NCBI RefSeq assembly: GCF_027947575.1
Contig: NZ_CP116256.1
Location: 992,001-1,056,000 of the forward strand
Direction of reading: 5' to 3'
DNA from: Streptomyces rubrogriseus
Lineage (GTDB): Bacteria > Actinomycetota > Actinomycetes > Streptomycetales > Streptomycetaceae
DNA: 64,000 nucleotides
Both the position numbers and the translations under genes were made by a program. The notes beneath the pieces were generated by a model. It saw only the letters and a list, made by a program, of their open reading frames with translations, did no database searches and was not told the origin of the DNA. Below, one piece after another: positions 25,757 to 35,174 of the stretch (its first letter is position 1; every line of letters starts with the position of its first letter).

Positions 25757-26773
25757 CTACTGACCGTGGCACTCCCCGTACGCCCGCCCCGACCCGCACC
25801 AGCAGTCCGCCCCGCGCTGCGGCGGCCACGCCACCGCGAGTCCCCGGGCCGCCAGCGTCGTCGCGTACTGCGGGAGCAGGACCGGGTCGGCCGGGGACGC
25901 GCCCTCCGACGCCGCGAAGGCCTCGTAGGAGGGGACCGTGCCCGGGACCACGCCCAGGTTCGGGGTGCCGGAGGAGGCCAGTTCGCGCAGGGCCGCCTCT
26001 ATCGAGGCCAGGTGCTCCTCGTAGGTCGGGTACTCGGTGGCGAGGTCCGGGTACGCCTCGATCAGTTCCGTCAGCTCGGCGGCCGGCCAGTGGAGCATGG
26101 CCACCGGGAAGGGGCGGGACAGGGCCTCGCGGTAGGCGCCCAGCTCGGCGCGCAGGCGGAGGATCTCCGCCTCCAGGTCCGCCGGATTGTCCGAGCCCAG
26201 GGACCAGACGCGCTTCGGGTCGTGCAGCTCGTCCAGCGAGACCGGCATCGAGTGCAGGGTGTCGGCCAGGGTGTCCCACTCGTCGTGGGCCAGGCCCAGC
26301 ATGCGGCGGACGCGGTGGCGGCCGTAGAGGAGGGGGTGGGTGGAGTACGGGGGCTCCGGTACGTCGGTGAGGAGCAGGCGGGCGCCCTCCGTGAACGTCT
26401 CGTGCGCCGCCTCCAGCTCGTCGTGGGACTCCAGGGCCTCGGCCGCGATCACCCAGGGGGCCGGGTCGCGCGGCGACGCCGCCCGCACGCCGTCGATGAT
26501 CGCCCTGGCCTCCGCCTCGTGGTCGTACTCCCAGAGGTTCGACGCCTTCAGGGCGCGGACCAGGGACGGGTTGTCCAGCGGGACGGACGTCTCGGAGGAC
26601 AGCAGGCGGTCGTAGAGCTTCGTCGCGGCGGGGCGGTCGCCGGACAGTTCCAGATGGGCGGCGGCGCGCAGGAGCAGGGCCTCGGCGTCCTCGGGGTAGA
26701 GGCCGGCGGTGCGTTCCAGGCGGGCCGCCTCGGCGGCGTGGTCGACGTTTTCGGCGGGCGTGTCGGGGCGCAT
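25757..26773 (-). CDS. TPR-like protein with C-terminal SEC-C zinc motif
   Basis: About 338 residues, mostly helical and TPR-like in the first 130 residues (ALLLRAAAHLELSGDRPAA, ARAIIDGVRAASPRDPAPW). It ends in a SEC-C metal-binding motif CWCGSGRAYGECH, the CxCx8CH pattern that binds zinc in SecA tails and in many unrelated proteins. The middle carries a coiled-coil LEAEILRLRAELGAYREAL. The role is unknown. Starts at ATG 26773 or GTG 26782, neither with a clear ribosome-binding site. Confidence 0.85.
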   Translation of the reverse strand: MRPDTPAENVDHAAEAARLERTAGLYPEDAEALLLRAAAHLELSGDRPAATKLYDRLLSSETSVPLDNPSLVRALKASNLWEYDHEAEARAIIDGVRAASPRDPAPWVIAAEALESHDELEAAHETFTEGARLLLTDVPEPPYSTHPLLYGRHRVRRMLGLAHDEWDTLADTLHSMPVSLDELHDPKRVWSLGSDNPADLEAEILRLRAELGAYREALSRPFPVAMLHWPAAELTELIEAYPDLATEYPTYEEHLASIEAALRELASSGTPNLGVVPGTVPSYEAFAASEGASPADPVLLPQYATTLAARGLAVAWPPQRGADCWCGSGRAYGECHGQ

Positions 26774-26919
26774 GGGGGACACCGTACTGCCGTGAGGTGA
26801 CCAGGGTCAGCCACGCGGGGGGCCGGAGGACGGGGGGAACGGCCCTGCCGGGCCCTGTCGGGCGACGCCGGGCGAGGCCGGTGCCCGCCCGGGCTCGCGC
26901 CGTGAACCCGCGTCGCCGG

Positions 26920-28362
26920 TCAGTGCCGCTCCCGCAGCGTCCCCACCAGCACCCCCGCCGCCACCGCCAGCCCCGCCGACACCCACAGCGCCACGTCCGT
27001 GCCCGCCCCCGGGCTGCCCGCCGACGTCGCGATCGCGATGGTCAGGGCGACCCCGGCGCACGAGCCGATGTACCGGAACGTCTGCTGCGCGCCCGAGCCC
27101 ATCGCCGCGCGGGCCGCCGGTACCGACTCCACCGCGAGCAGCGGCAGCGCGGCGTTCAGCAGGCCGCTGCCGACGCCCGCCACCACCAGGCCGGGCAGCA
27201 GCCGGGCCCAGGAGCCCGCGCCGACCGCGCCGAGCATGGTCAGGACGCCGACCGCGTGCAGGGCGAAACCGAGGACCAGTTGGTGGCGGGGCGGGACGCG
27301 GTGGGCGATGCGGCGGACCTGGAGGGCCACCGCGAAGGCGAGACCGGCCCAGAGCAGCGAGAGCAGGGCCGTGTCCAGCGGGGACAGGCCGAGCGCCCGC
27401 TGGAGCACCGTCGGCAGGAAGCTGAAGAGGCCGATCACCGACAGGCCCGTGAACAGTCCGCCCGCGGAGGACGCCAGGAAGAGCGGACGGCGCAGCAGCG
27501 ACAGGTCGATCATGGGAGTGGCCGCACGGCGCTCCAGTACGACGAACAGGGCGCCGAGGAGCACGGTCGCCGCCAGCAGCAGGCCCACCGGCGCCCGCAG
27601 CCACCCGTCCCGGCCCAGCGTCAGCGCCGCCACCAGCGCGACCAGCGCCGGTCCGAACGTCAGCGCCCCGGCGAAGTCCGGCCGGCCCGCCCGCGGCGAG
27701 CGCGACTCCGACAGGGCCCGCGCGCCGAGTCCCGCCACCACCAGGGCGGCGGCGCCGAGGACGCCGTGCGCCACCCGCCAGTCGGGGATCGCCCCGACGA
27801 GTACCGGGCCCACGGCTATCCCGCCGCTCACGAAGGCGCCCCACACGCCGGTCGCGCGCAGCCGTCCGGCCGGGGTCGGGAAGGCGTGGACGAGCAGGCC
27901 GAGGCTGCTGGCCAGCAGTGCCGCGCTCGCCGCGCCCTGGGCGATGCGGGCCAGCGTGAACAGCCAGGTCGTGGACGCGAAGGCGCCGAGGACGGTGGTG
28001 ACGCCGAGGGCCAGCGTGCCGGAGACGAAGAGCCGGCGGCGCCCGTAGTCGTCGGCCAGGCTGCCGGCCACCAGGAGCAGGGCGGCGAGGCCCAGCGGGG
28101 TGCCGTTCAGCAGCCAGGCCTGGGCGGACAGCGAGGTGTGCAGGTCGGCGGCCGTCTCGGGGAGCGTGACCATCGGCGCGGTGAACGCCATCAGGGCCAC
28201 GGCGGTGGCGGCGCTGGTCAGCGCGAGGGTGCGGCCCGGGTGCGGGGGCGGCGAGGCCCGTTCCGGCGGGGGAGCGGCGGCGGCCGGGGTCGCCGGGGTC
28301 CCGGTGGGCGCGGTGGTCGGGGGCGTCGGGGTCGTCGGGGAGTCCGTGCCGGTCTCGGTCAT
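26920..28362 (-). CDS. MFS efflux transporter (DHA2-like)
   Basis: 480 residues with a Pro/Thr-rich N-terminal tail and about 14 hydrophobic segments. Major-facilitator motif A-like LVAGSLADDYGRRRLFVSG lies between TM2 and TM3, and ARIAQGAASAALLASSLGL fits the DHA2 drug/H+ antiporters. It diverges from an HxlR regulator, and the gap carries two near-identical operators, so it is probably the regulator's target. The native substrate is unknown. Confidence 0.92.
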   Translation of the reverse strand: MTETGTDSPTTPTPPTTAPTGTPATPAAAAPPPERASPPPHPGRTLALTSAATAVALMAFTAPMVTLPETAADLHTSLSAQAWLLNGTPLGLAALLLVAGSLADDYGRRRLFVSGTLALGVTTVLGAFASTTWLFTLARIAQGAASAALLASSLGLLVHAFPTPAGRLRATGVWGAFVSGGIAVGPVLVGAIPDWRVAHGVLGAAALVVAGLGARALSESRSPRAGRPDFAGALTFGPALVALVAALTLGRDGWLRAPVGLLLAATVLLGALFVVLERRAATPMIDLSLLRRPLFLASSAGGLFTGLSVIGLFSFLPTVLQRALGLSPLDTALLSLLWAGLAFAVALQVRRIAHRVPPRHQLVLGFALHAVGVLTMLGAVGAGSWARLLPGLVVAGVGSGLLNAALPLLAVESVPAARAAMGSGAQQTFRYIGSCAGVALTIAIATSAGSPGAGTDVALWVSAGLAVAAGVLVGTLRERH

Positions 28363-28404
28363 GGCTGGCCGTCCGCTCTGGGTTGGTTCGGTCCGCTCGG
28401 GGTT

Positions 28405-28425
28405 GGTTCGGTCAATGAACTGAGT
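28405..28425. promoter_or_regulatory. HxlR operator candidate, copy 1 (transporter side)
   Basis: 21-bp element built on the imperfect palindrome GGTTC-N7-GAACT followed by GAGT; 19 of 21 bases match the second copy at 28450. It lies about 43 bp upstream of the MFS start codon. Confidence 0.6.
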
Positions 28426-28449
28426 CGGACGGCCCAACCTAGCACCGCT

Positions 28450-28470
28450 GGTTCGGTGAATGAACCGAGT
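28450..28470. promoter_or_regulatory. HxlR operator candidate, copy 2 (regulator side)
   Basis: Same 21-bp element with a perfect palindrome GGTTC-N7-GAACC followed by GAGT, 26 bp before the HxlR start codon. Copies are 45 bp apart centre to centre, in the same orientation. Confidence 0.6.
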
Positions 28471-28496
28471 AGGGAAAAGTGGCTACAGTGGACGGC

Positions 28497-29033
28497 ATGG
28501 CACTGGGCAAGGACTACGCGACGCAGGAGTGCTCGATCGCCCGCGCACTGGAGGTCGTCGGCGAGCGGTGGACGCTGCTGGTGATCCGCGACGCGCTCTA
28601 CGGCGTCCGGCGCTACAACGACTTCCTCGTCCACCTCGGCATCCCGCGCGCCGTCCTGGCCAACCGCCTCCAGGCGCTCACCGCCGAGGGAATCCTGGAG
28701 AAGCGCAGGTACCAGGAGTCGCCGCCCCGGGACGAGTACGTCCTGACCGACCGCGGCATCGCCCTGTGGCCCGCCCTGCGCGCGCTCGGCATCTGGGGGC
28801 GCGAGCAGCTCGGCGGCGAGCCGATGCGGACCTTCTGGCACGCCGACTGCGGCACCGAACTCAGTCCCCACGGCGCCTGCGCCACCTGCGGCACCCTCGT
28901 CGCCGTGCGCGACATCGACATGCGGCCGGGCCCCGGACTCGCCGCCGACCCGGCGGACCCGGTCAGCCGGGCACTGCTCGGTCCCCGGCGGCTGCTCCAG
29001 CCGATCGAGACCGAGCAGCCGGGCCCCGCATGA
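28497..29033 (+). CDS. HxlR family winged-helix regulator
   Basis: 178 residues. The DNA-binding part begins CSIARALEVVGERWTLLVIR, then RRYNDFLVHLGIPRAVLANR and LTAEGILEKRRYQESPPRDE. The C-terminal extension contains a Cys cluster (HADCGTELSPHGACATCG), possibly a metal or redox site, seen in this HxlR subgroup. It diverges from the MFS transporter, with twin operators in the gap. The ATG at 28497 gives the normal N-terminus. The last codons run into a tandem-repeat tract. Confidence 0.92.
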   Translation: MALGKDYATQECSIARALEVVGERWTLLVIRDALYGVRRYNDFLVHLGIPRAVLANRLQALTAEGILEKRRYQESPPRDEYVLTDRGIALWPALRALGIWGREQLGGEPMRTFWHADCGTELSPHGACATCGTLVAVRDIDMRPGPGLAADPADPVSRALLGPRRLLQPIETEQPGPA

Positions 29034-29122
29034 CGGCGTCCCGCATGACGGCGTCCCGTAGGCCGTCCCGCATAGGCCGTCCCGCATAGGCCGTCCCGCA
29101 TAGGCCGTCCCGTATAGGCCGG
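29025..29122 (+). repeat. Tandem repeat of about 14-15 bp
   Basis: Begins in the last codons of the HxlR gene. Two copies of a 15-bp unit (CCCGCATGACGGCGT) are followed by about five copies of a 14-bp unit (CCCGCATAGGCCGT, first and last variant). Copies are nearly perfect. The tract ends just upstream of the DUF6412 promoter region (TATAACT near 29129). Confidence 0.85.
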
Positions 29123-29168
29123 TCCTGTATAACTGGGGCAAACGCGCGTACGAGAGGGGGAGCAGCCG

Positions 29169-29480
29169 ATGACCCGGAAACGGTCCGTTCCGCGCCCGCT
29201 CCTCGTCCTGCTGCTGGTCCTCCTGCCCGTCGCGCTCGTCGACGTCGGCAGCCTCTCCGCCACCGTCGCGCTCGCCGCGACCGCCGCGGTCGGTTCCGCG
29301 CTCGCCGTGTGCGCCGTCATCGCCGCCCGCTGCGCGCCCGCCGTGCCGCGCACCCGGGTGCGCACGGCCATCAGGGACCGGGACCTGCGTACGGCCTTCC
29401 TGCCCCAGCGCGATCCCGACGCCCCCGGCCGCCGCCGGCCCCGAGCGCCCGGACACGCCCTCCCGGCGACCGCCGCGTAG
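29169..29480 (+). CDS. DUF6412-type small membrane protein
   Basis: 103 residues with two hydrophobic helices (LLVLLLVLLPVALVDVG and ALAATAAVGSALAVCAVIAA) and a basic Arg/Pro-rich C-terminus. It matches the small DUF6412 proteins that precede a yidC paralogue in many Streptomyces genomes, from memory of that gene order. The ribosome-binding site GAGAGGGGGAG is strong. It is probably co-transcribed with the insertase gene 107 bp downstream. Confidence 0.8.
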   Translation: MTRKRSVPRPLLVLLLVLLPVALVDVGSLSATVALAATAAVGSALAVCAVIAARCAPAVPRTRVRTAIRDRDLRTAFLPQRDPDAPGRRRPRAPGHALPATAA

Positions 29481-29586
29481 GGCACGCTTCACCCGAAGTC
29501 CCGGAAGCCACCCCCGCGCGGGGCGTGTCGTCATGCCGCGATCCCCTTGCCCGGCACGACGAGACCCTCGGAGGGCTCACCCACCC

Positions 29587-30300
29587 ATGTCCGTTTTCGC
29601 CAGCCTGGTCGAGCACCTCGCCGACCTGCTCCAGCCGCTGTTCGGCGCCTCCGCCGCGGCCGCCGCCATCGTCCTGTTCACCGCCCTCGTACGGCTCCTC
29701 GTACACCCGCTCTCCCGGGCCGCCGCCCGCGGGCAGCAGGCGCGCACCCGACTCCAGCCGCGCATCGCCGAACTGCGCCGCAAGCACGCGAAGAACCCCG
29801 AGAAGCTCCAGCGGGCCGTGCTCGAACTGCACGCCGAGGAGAAGGTGTCCCCGCTGTCGGGGTGCCTGCCCAGCCTGTGCCAGATCCCCGCCTTCTTCCT
29901 GCTCTACCACCTCTTCTCCAGCTCGACGATCGGCGGCGAGGCCAACGGACTCCTCTCCCACCAGCTCCTGGCCGCCCCGCTCGGCGGGCGGTGGGCCGAC
30001 GCGTTCGGGGACGGCGGGCTCCTCGGCGGGGCCGGACTCGTATACGCGGCGCTGTTCGCACTCGTCGCCGGGGTCGCCACCTTCAGCTACCGGCTCACCA
30101 GGCGGACGATGGCCGACCGGCCGGTGCTGCCCGCCGGTGACGCCGGAGCCGTGCCGGGGGTCGGCGCGATCACCCGGGTCATGCCGTTCATGTCCTTCTT
30201 CACGCTGGTCACCGTGGCCGTGGTGCCGCTGGCCGCCGCGCTCTACGTCGTCACCAGCACGACGTGGAGCGCCGTCGAGCGGGCCGTGCTCTACCGCTGA
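29587..30300 (+). CDS. YidC/Oxa1 family membrane protein insertase paralogue
   Basis: 237 residues, shorter than the essential Streptomyces YidC. Core features: an N-terminal hydrophobic helix FGASAAAAAIVLFTALVRLL, a cytosolic coiled hairpin (LQPRIAELRRKHAKNPEKL), then LSGCLPSLCQIPAFFLLYHL with conserved Pro/Gln, and C-terminal helices ending MPFMSFFTLVTVAVVPLAAAL. The positively charged groove arginine typically present in TM1 could be that in TALVRLLVHPLSR. It would insert membrane proteins; the specific clients are unknown. GGAGGG precedes the ATG at 29587. Confidence 0.9.
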   Translation: MSVFASLVEHLADLLQPLFGASAAAAAIVLFTALVRLLVHPLSRAAARGQQARTRLQPRIAELRRKHAKNPEKLQRAVLELHAEEKVSPLSGCLPSLCQIPAFFLLYHLFSSSTIGGEANGLLSHQLLAAPLGGRWADAFGDGGLLGGAGLVYAALFALVAGVATFSYRLTRRTMADRPVLPAGDAGAVPGVGAITRVMPFMSFFTLVTVAVVPLAAALYVVTSTTWSAVERAVLYR

Positions 30301-30467
30301 ACGCGGCCCGGTCCGGTGCGTGCCTACGGTCCAGTACGTGAACGGGGTATTGCGGAGTGGAACCGGGCCTTGGAGGATCGACCAGTCCTCCGACGGCCGT
30401 CGCGTCGCTGCCGCACCCAGGTCGCGCGGCGTCGGGCGGGCTGCCCGCGATCGAGGAGTTGGGGATC

Positions 30468-31325
30468 ATGAAGCTGTTGCGAGTCGGTACGGCGGGGTCG
30501 GAGCGGCCCGCGCTGCTCGACGCCGACGGGACCCTGCGAGACCTGTCGGGCGTCGTGACGGACATCGACGGCGAGCTGCTCGCCGACGAGGACGCGCTCG
30601 GCCGGATACGGTCCGCCGCCGAGGCCGGTGAGCTGCCCGCCCTGGACGGCACCGGGCTGCGCGTCGGGCCGCCGGTGGGACGCATCGGCAAGATCGTGTG
30701 CATCGGGCTGAACTACCACGACCACGCCCGCGAGACCGGGGCCGAGCCGCCCGCCGAACCGGTCGTCTTCTTCAAGGCGCCGGACACGGTGGTCGGGCCG
30801 CACGACACAGTGCTCGTGCCGCGCGGATCCACCAAGACCGACTGGGAGGTCGAGCTGGCGGTCGTCATCGGACGCACCGCCCGCTACCTGGAGTCGGCCG
30901 AGGAGGGGCTCGCGTGTGTCGCGGGGTACGCGGTCGCGCACGACGTGTCCGAGCGGGAGTTCCAGATCGAGCGCGGCGGCACCTGGGACAAGGGCAAGAA
31001 CTGCGAGACCTTCAACCCGCTGGGCCCGTGGCTGGTGACCGCCGACGAGGTGCCCGACCCGCAGCGGCTGTCGCTGCGGCTGTGGGTGAACGGCGAACTG
31101 AAGCAGGACGGGACGACCGCGGAGCAGATCTTCCCCGTGGGGGAGGTCGTGCGGTACGTAAGCCGGTTCATGGTGCTGCGTCCCGGCGACGTCATCAACA
31201 CCGGTACGCCCGCGGGCGTGGCGATGGGCCGGCCCGAGCCGAAGCCCTACCTGCGGGCGGGGGACGTGGTCGAGCTGGAGGTCGAGGGGCTGGGGCGGCA
31301 GCGGCAGGAACTCAAGGGGGCCTGA
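30468..31325 (+). CDS. Fumarylacetoacetate hydrolase family protein
   Basis: 285 residues. The FAH catalytic fold shows IGKIVCIGLNYHDHARETG, the metal-binding triad in TKTDWEVELAVVIG (Glu residues), VAHDVSEREFQIE, and the C-terminal LRPGDVINTGTPAGVAMG. Members are divalent-metal hydrolases, decarboxylases or isomerases acting on 2-oxo acids from aromatic or sugar catabolism (2-hydroxyhepta-2,4-diene-1,7-dioate isomerase, ureidoglycolate lyase-like). GAGGAGTTGGGG precedes the ATG at 30468. A good terminator follows. Confidence 0.93.
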   Translation: MKLLRVGTAGSERPALLDADGTLRDLSGVVTDIDGELLADEDALGRIRSAAEAGELPALDGTGLRVGPPVGRIGKIVCIGLNYHDHARETGAEPPAEPVVFFKAPDTVVGPHDTVLVPRGSTKTDWEVELAVVIGRTARYLESAEEGLACVAGYAVAHDVSEREFQIERGGTWDKGKNCETFNPLGPWLVTADEVPDPQRLSLRLWVNGELKQDGTTAEQIFPVGEVVRYVSRFMVLRPGDVINTGTPAGVAMGRPEPKPYLRAGDVVELEVEGLGRQRQELKGA

Positions 31326-31342
31326 GCGCGGGGTCCGTCGGC

Positions 31343-31376
31343 GCGGGCGGCCCACCCGTGCGGGTGGCCCGCCCGC
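31343..31376 (+). terminator. Hairpin after the FAH-family gene
   Basis: 16-bp arms (31343-31358 and 31361-31376, one mismatch) with a 2-nt gap, 18 bp after the stop codon. Very stable GC stem without a U tract, usual for Streptomyces. Confidence 0.65.
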
Positions 31377-31486
31377 TTCGGCGGCGAGCCAGGTGGGTGC
31401 CCGGGCCGCGCCCGTTCGTGTGACGGTCGTCGGGCACGGGAATGTGCTGCGGGAGGCGCGGGCGGCCCGCGTGAAGCCTGTGGGCC

Positions 31487-34093
31487 ATGCACTCCATCAG
31501 ACAACGCATGGCCGCCCTCCGGCCCCGCCTGGGCCGGACCGGGCTGGCCTGCGCCCTCGTGGCGGGCCTCGCGCCCGCCCTGGTCGTCGGGGTCGGGGCC
31601 TCGCAGGCGCAGGCCGCCCCGTTGCCGGGCGGACTCGGGCCGTGTGCCGGGCGGCTGTGCCCGGACGAGTTCCCCGAGATCAACAACGGCTCGTTCGCCG
31701 GACGCGACAACGCCATCAACGTCTTCGCCGGTGACGACTTCCGCGTCCGGGGACGGGCCGCCGAGGCCGAGGGCCGGGTCGTCGTCCTCGACGACTTCGA
31801 CATGAACAAGAGCGCGGGCGGCAGTGCCGTCTACGACATCGGCATCGCGGGCGTCGGCTCGCGGGTGCCGCCGCCGGACGGGGCGGACTTCCTGACCACC
31901 GGAAACGACATCACGGTCGCCCCGGGGCAGCGGCTGCTCGCCGACGGCGGCGTCGTCCGCTACGGCGGAACGGTGACCGGGACCGTGACCGGCGACCTCG
32001 AACACGACCCGGACGCCGCCGATCCCTACCTCGCGCTGCGCGACCAGCTCACCGTGGCCAGCCAGTGCTACGCGCGCGTGGACGGCGAGCTGAGGACCGC
32101 CACCGGCACGGCCGTCAACCAGGGCTACCAGACCCTGTTCACCGGCGACGGCACGTCCGCGCTCCAGGTGTTCAACGTGGACTTCGACCTCGCCGGCGCC
32201 TCCGGCGGGCAGCAGGGGATCGTCTTCCAGAACATCCCCGACGACGCGACCGTCCTGGTGAACATGCTCGGCTCCGAGCGCACCATCAACACCTACAGCG
32301 GGGGCATCGTCGACGCCACCGACTCGCTCAACGCCTACCGCGAGCGTCTGCTGTGGAACTTCCCCGACGCCACCACGGCGAACTTCGCCGGCACGGGCCA
32401 GTTCCAGGGCAGCGTGCTGGTCGGACCGCAGAACTCCATGTCGACGGTGTCGCTGCCCGGCATCAACGGGCGCTTCTTCAGCAGCGGTTCCATCACCCAC
32501 ACCAGCGAGCAGTCGGGCGTCGAGTTCCACGCCTACCCGTTCGACGGCGACCTCCCGGACTGCGGTGACGAGCCTCCCGGCCCCGGACCCGACCCGGTGA
32601 CGGGTGAGGTGCGGGTCGAGAAGACGGACGCGGAGACCGGGGACGCGCTGGCCGGGGCCGAGTTCGAGCTGTGGGAGGAGACCAACGGGGTCGACGGTCT
32701 CCAGACCGGCGGTGCCAATCCGGACACGCAGGTGGGTGACGTCTGCACGACGGACACCGACGGCGTGTGCGCGCAGACGGTGGCGACCGGTACGTACTAC
32801 TGGCGTGAGACGGCCGTGCCCGACGGTTACGAGCTGCCCGACCCCAACGTCTTCGGCCCGCTGGAGCTGACGGAGGACAACGCCGCGGGCGGCGTGCGGG
32901 TGGAGGCGCGGAACACCCCCGAGGACGAGCCCGGCCCGGTGACGGGGCAGGTGCGGGTCCTCAAGACCGACGCGGAGACCGGGGACGCGCTGGCCGGGGC
33001 CGAGTTCGAGCTGTGGGAGGAGACCAACGGGGTCGACGGTCTCCAGACCGGCGGTGCCAATCCGGACACGCAGGTGGGTGACGTCTGCACGACGGACACC
33101 GACGGCGAGTGCACCCGGACGGTGGCGACCGGTACGTACTACTGGCGTGAGACGGCCGCGCCCGACGGCTACGAGCTGCCCGACCCGAACGTCTTCGGCC
33201 CGCTGGTCCTGACGGAGGACAACGCCGCGGGCGGCGTGCAGGTCGAGGCCCGGAACACCGCCGGTGACGAGCCCGGCCCCGAGACCGGACAGGTCCGGAT
33301 CAGGAAGATCGACGCCGAGTCGGGCGCCGTGCTGCCGGGAGCGGTCTTCGAGCTGTGGGAGGAGACCAACGGCGTCCAGGGTCTCCAGACCGACGGGGAC
33401 GACCCCGACACCCGGATCGGCGGCACCTGTGTGACCGGCGTCCTGGGGCGGTGCGCGCGCACCGTGGAGGCCGGCACGTACTACTGGCGAGAGACGGCCG
33501 CGCCCGACGGCTACGAGCTGCCGGACCCCAACGTCTTCGGCCCACTGGTGCTGACCGAGGGGAACCTCGAAGGCGGCGTGCAGGTCGAGGCCGAGAACAC
33601 CGCCGAGGACGAGCCCGGCCCGCCGCCCGGACCCGGCGACGAGGGCTCCATCGAGGTGGAGAAGACCGACGCGGGGAACGGCGGGCCGCTGGCCGGGGCG
33701 GAGTTCGAGCTGTGGGAGGAGACCAACGGCCTGGCCGGTCTCCAGACCTCCGGCGACAACGCCGACACCCTGGCCGGGGACTGCACCACCGACGCTTCCG
33801 GCGGCTGTCTCTTCGAGGACCTCGAACCCGGGTCGTACTACCTGCGGGAGACCGCCGTGCCCGAGGGGTACGAGCTGCCCGCGGACCCGGTGACCGGCCC
33901 GGTCAGGGTGACCGAGGCGAACGCCGAGGACGGCGTCACCGTGCGGATCGACAACGAACGCGAGGGCGACGACGGCGGCGACGGCCACGGCGGCTACGGC
34001 GACGACGGCGATCACGGGGGTGACGACGGGCACGACGGCGCCTCCGGCTACGGCTCGGGCCCCGGCGCCGGATCCGATTACGGAACCAAGTAG
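31487..34093 (+). CDS. Secreted choice-of-anchor A protein with four SpaA/Cna_B-type repeats
   Basis: 868 residues. The N-terminal signal peptide has a hydrophobic core [20 protein letters not shown] and a likely AQA cleavage site. A choice-of-anchor A domain follows (about residues 55-350: [20 protein letters not shown], then [37 protein letters not shown]). Next come four prealbumin-like SpaA/Cna_B domains, each starting with [19 protein letters not shown] and containing [16 protein letters not shown]. In such domains Lys, Glu and Asn can form isopeptide bonds; Lys (KTDA) and Glu (WRET) are present. The C-terminus is a Gly/Asp/His-rich tail without an LPXTG motif or final transmembrane helix, so it is probably secreted or loosely wall-bound. 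Confidence 0.9.
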   Translation: MHSIRQRMAALRPRLGRTGLACALVAGLAPALVVGVGASQAQAAPLPGGLGPCAGRLCPDEFPEINNGSFAGRDNAINVFAGDDFRVRGRAAEAEGRVVVLDDFDMNKSAGGSAVYDIGIAGVGSRVPPPDGADFLTTGNDITVAPGQRLLADGGVVRYGGTVTGTVTGDLEHDPDAADPYLALRDQLTVASQCYARVDGELRTATGTAVNQGYQTLFTGDGTSALQVFNVDFDLAGASGGQQGIVFQNIPDDATVLVNMLGSERTINTYSGGIVDATDSLNAYRERLLWNFPDATTANFAGTGQFQGSVLVGPQNSMSTVSLPGINGRFFSSGSITHTSEQSGVEFHAYPFDGDLPDCGDEPPGPGPDPVTGEVRVEKTDAETGDALAGAEFELWEETNGVDGLQTGGANPDTQVGDVCTTDTDGVCAQTVATGTYYWRETAVPDGYELPDPNVFGPLELTEDNAAGGVRVEARNTPEDEPGPVTGQVRVLKTDAETGDALAGAEFELWEETNGVDGLQTGGANPDTQVGDVCTTDTDGECTRTVATGTYYWRETAAPDGYELPDPNVFGPLVLTEDNAAGGVQVEARNTAGDEPGPETGQVRIRKIDAESGAVLPGAVFELWEETNGVQGLQTDGDDPDTRIGGTCVTGVLGRCARTVEAGTYYWRETAAPDGYELPDPNVFGPLVLTEGNLEGGVQVEAENTAEDEPGPPPGPGDEGSIEVEKTDAGNGGPLAGAEFELWEETNGLAGLQTSGDNADTLAGDCTTDASGGCLFEDLEPGSYYLRETAVPEGYELPADPVTGPVRVTEANAEDGVTVRIDNEREGDDGGDGHGGYGDDGDHGGDDGHDGASGYGSGPGAGSDYGTK
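32597..33970 (+). repeat. Four tandem SpaA-domain repeats within the adhesin gene
   Basis: Repeats begin at 32597, 32939, 33281 and 33641; the first two periods are exactly 342 bp. The first and second copies are almost identical at DNA level over more than 200 bp (GACGCGGAGACCGGGGACGC through the GGTACGTACTACTGGCG block), the third and fourth more diverged. This pattern suggests recent duplication or gene conversion within the gene. Confidence 0.9.
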
Positions 34094-34195
34094 CGGCGGC
34101 GCGACCCGGACGCGCACCACGCCGGTCGCGGGGATCTCACCCCGCGGCCGGCGTTCGCGCGTTCACCTCACCCGCGACCTCACCCGCGCCCGCCG

Positions 34196-35068
34196 TCACG
34201 CCAGGAGCGCGGCGAGCCGGCGCCAGCCCTCCCGCGGGAGGCGGGCCATGTCGTCCTCCACCAGTTGGAGGGCCACATGATCGGCGCCCGCGGCGTGGAA
34301 GGCGTCGACGCGGGCGCGGATCGTGGCCTCGTCGCCCCAGGCGAACACGGCGTCGATGAGGCGGTCGCTGCCGCCGCCGGTCACGTCGTCGTCCGTGAAG
34401 CCGAGGTTCAGGAAGTTCTTCGTGTAGTTCGGCAGCTTCAGGTACATGGCGAGGTAGGCGCGGGCCGTCGCACGGGCACGGGACGGGTCCGAGTCGAGGA
34501 CGACCTTGAACTCCGGGGCCAGCAGCGGGCCCTCGCCGAGCCGCTCGCGGGCCTGCGCGGTGTGCTCCGGGGTGACCAGGTACGGGATCGCGCCCGCCGC
34601 CCGGTCCCGGGACAGGTCCAGCATCTTCGGGCCGAGCGCCGCCAGCACCCGGTGCCCGGAGCGCATCCCGGCCCGGTCCAGCTCGTCCAGGTAGCCGACC
34701 ATCGTCGAGTACGGGCGGCGGTACCCCTCCACGCGCGGGCCGTGGCTGACCCCTAGGCCGAGCACGAAGCGGCCCGGGTGCGAGACCTCCAGCTCGGCGA
34801 AGCCCGCCGCCGCCTCGGACGCGTTGTGCTCCCAGATGCTCTGGATGCTGGTGCCGACCACGATCCGCTCCGTCGCCCCGATCAGCGGGGCGGCGTGCCG
34901 GGCGGCGCTGTTGCCGCCGAGCCACAGGGCGCCGTAGCCGAGCCGCTCCAGTTCGGCGGCGGCCTCGGCGCGTTCCGCCGCGCCCGCCGGGTCCTCCGCG
35001 CGCAGCTGGGCGCTCCAGACGCCGTACCGTCCGACCGATTCCTTCAGGGAAGCCGTCGCCTCGTTCAT
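34196..35068 (-). CDS. LLM class F420-dependent oxidoreductase
   Basis: 290-residue luciferase-like monooxygenase fold protein of the F420 branch: GYGALWLGGNSAARHAAPLI, ERIVVGTSIQSIWEHNA, GRFVLGLGVSHGPRVEGYRR with the usual P-Y-S-T-M loop after it, and a C-terminal GADHVALQLVEDD. Enzymes of this type use reduced deazaflavin F420 as hydride carrier. The substrate is unknown. It stands alone and is followed at some distance by the co-oriented UPF0303 gene upstream on the minus strand. Confidence 0.92.
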   Translation of the reverse strand: MNEATASLKESVGRYGVWSAQLRAEDPAGAAERAEAAAELERLGYGALWLGGNSAARHAAPLIGATERIVVGTSIQSIWEHNASEAAAGFAELEVSHPGRFVLGLGVSHGPRVEGYRRPYSTMVGYLDELDRAGMRSGHRVLAALGPKMLDLSRDRAAGAIPYLVTPEHTAQARERLGEGPLLAPEFKVVLDSDPSRARATARAYLAMYLKLPNYTKNFLNLGFTDDDVTGGGSDRLIDAVFAWGDEATIRARVDAFHAAGADHVALQLVEDDMARLPREGWRRLAALLA

Positions 35069-35174
35069 CGCTTGCGATCCCTCCGGTGGGCACCGTGATC
35101 AACCTGCGTGTCTGCCTGCCAACCACGGGTACCCACCGCTGATTCCCCGACCACGCCGCCCGGGGCCGGCCGGG

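Noticed and set aside
32597..33970. Regular repeats considered as a possible CRISPR or satellite array
   Set aside because: Period of 342 bp, in frame, encoding SpaA domains; no spacer structure. No CRISPR array was seen anywhere in the window.
31247..34120. 957-residue minus-strand open frame
   Set aside because: Antisense to the SpaA-repeat adhesin; its repeats only mirror those of the real gene.
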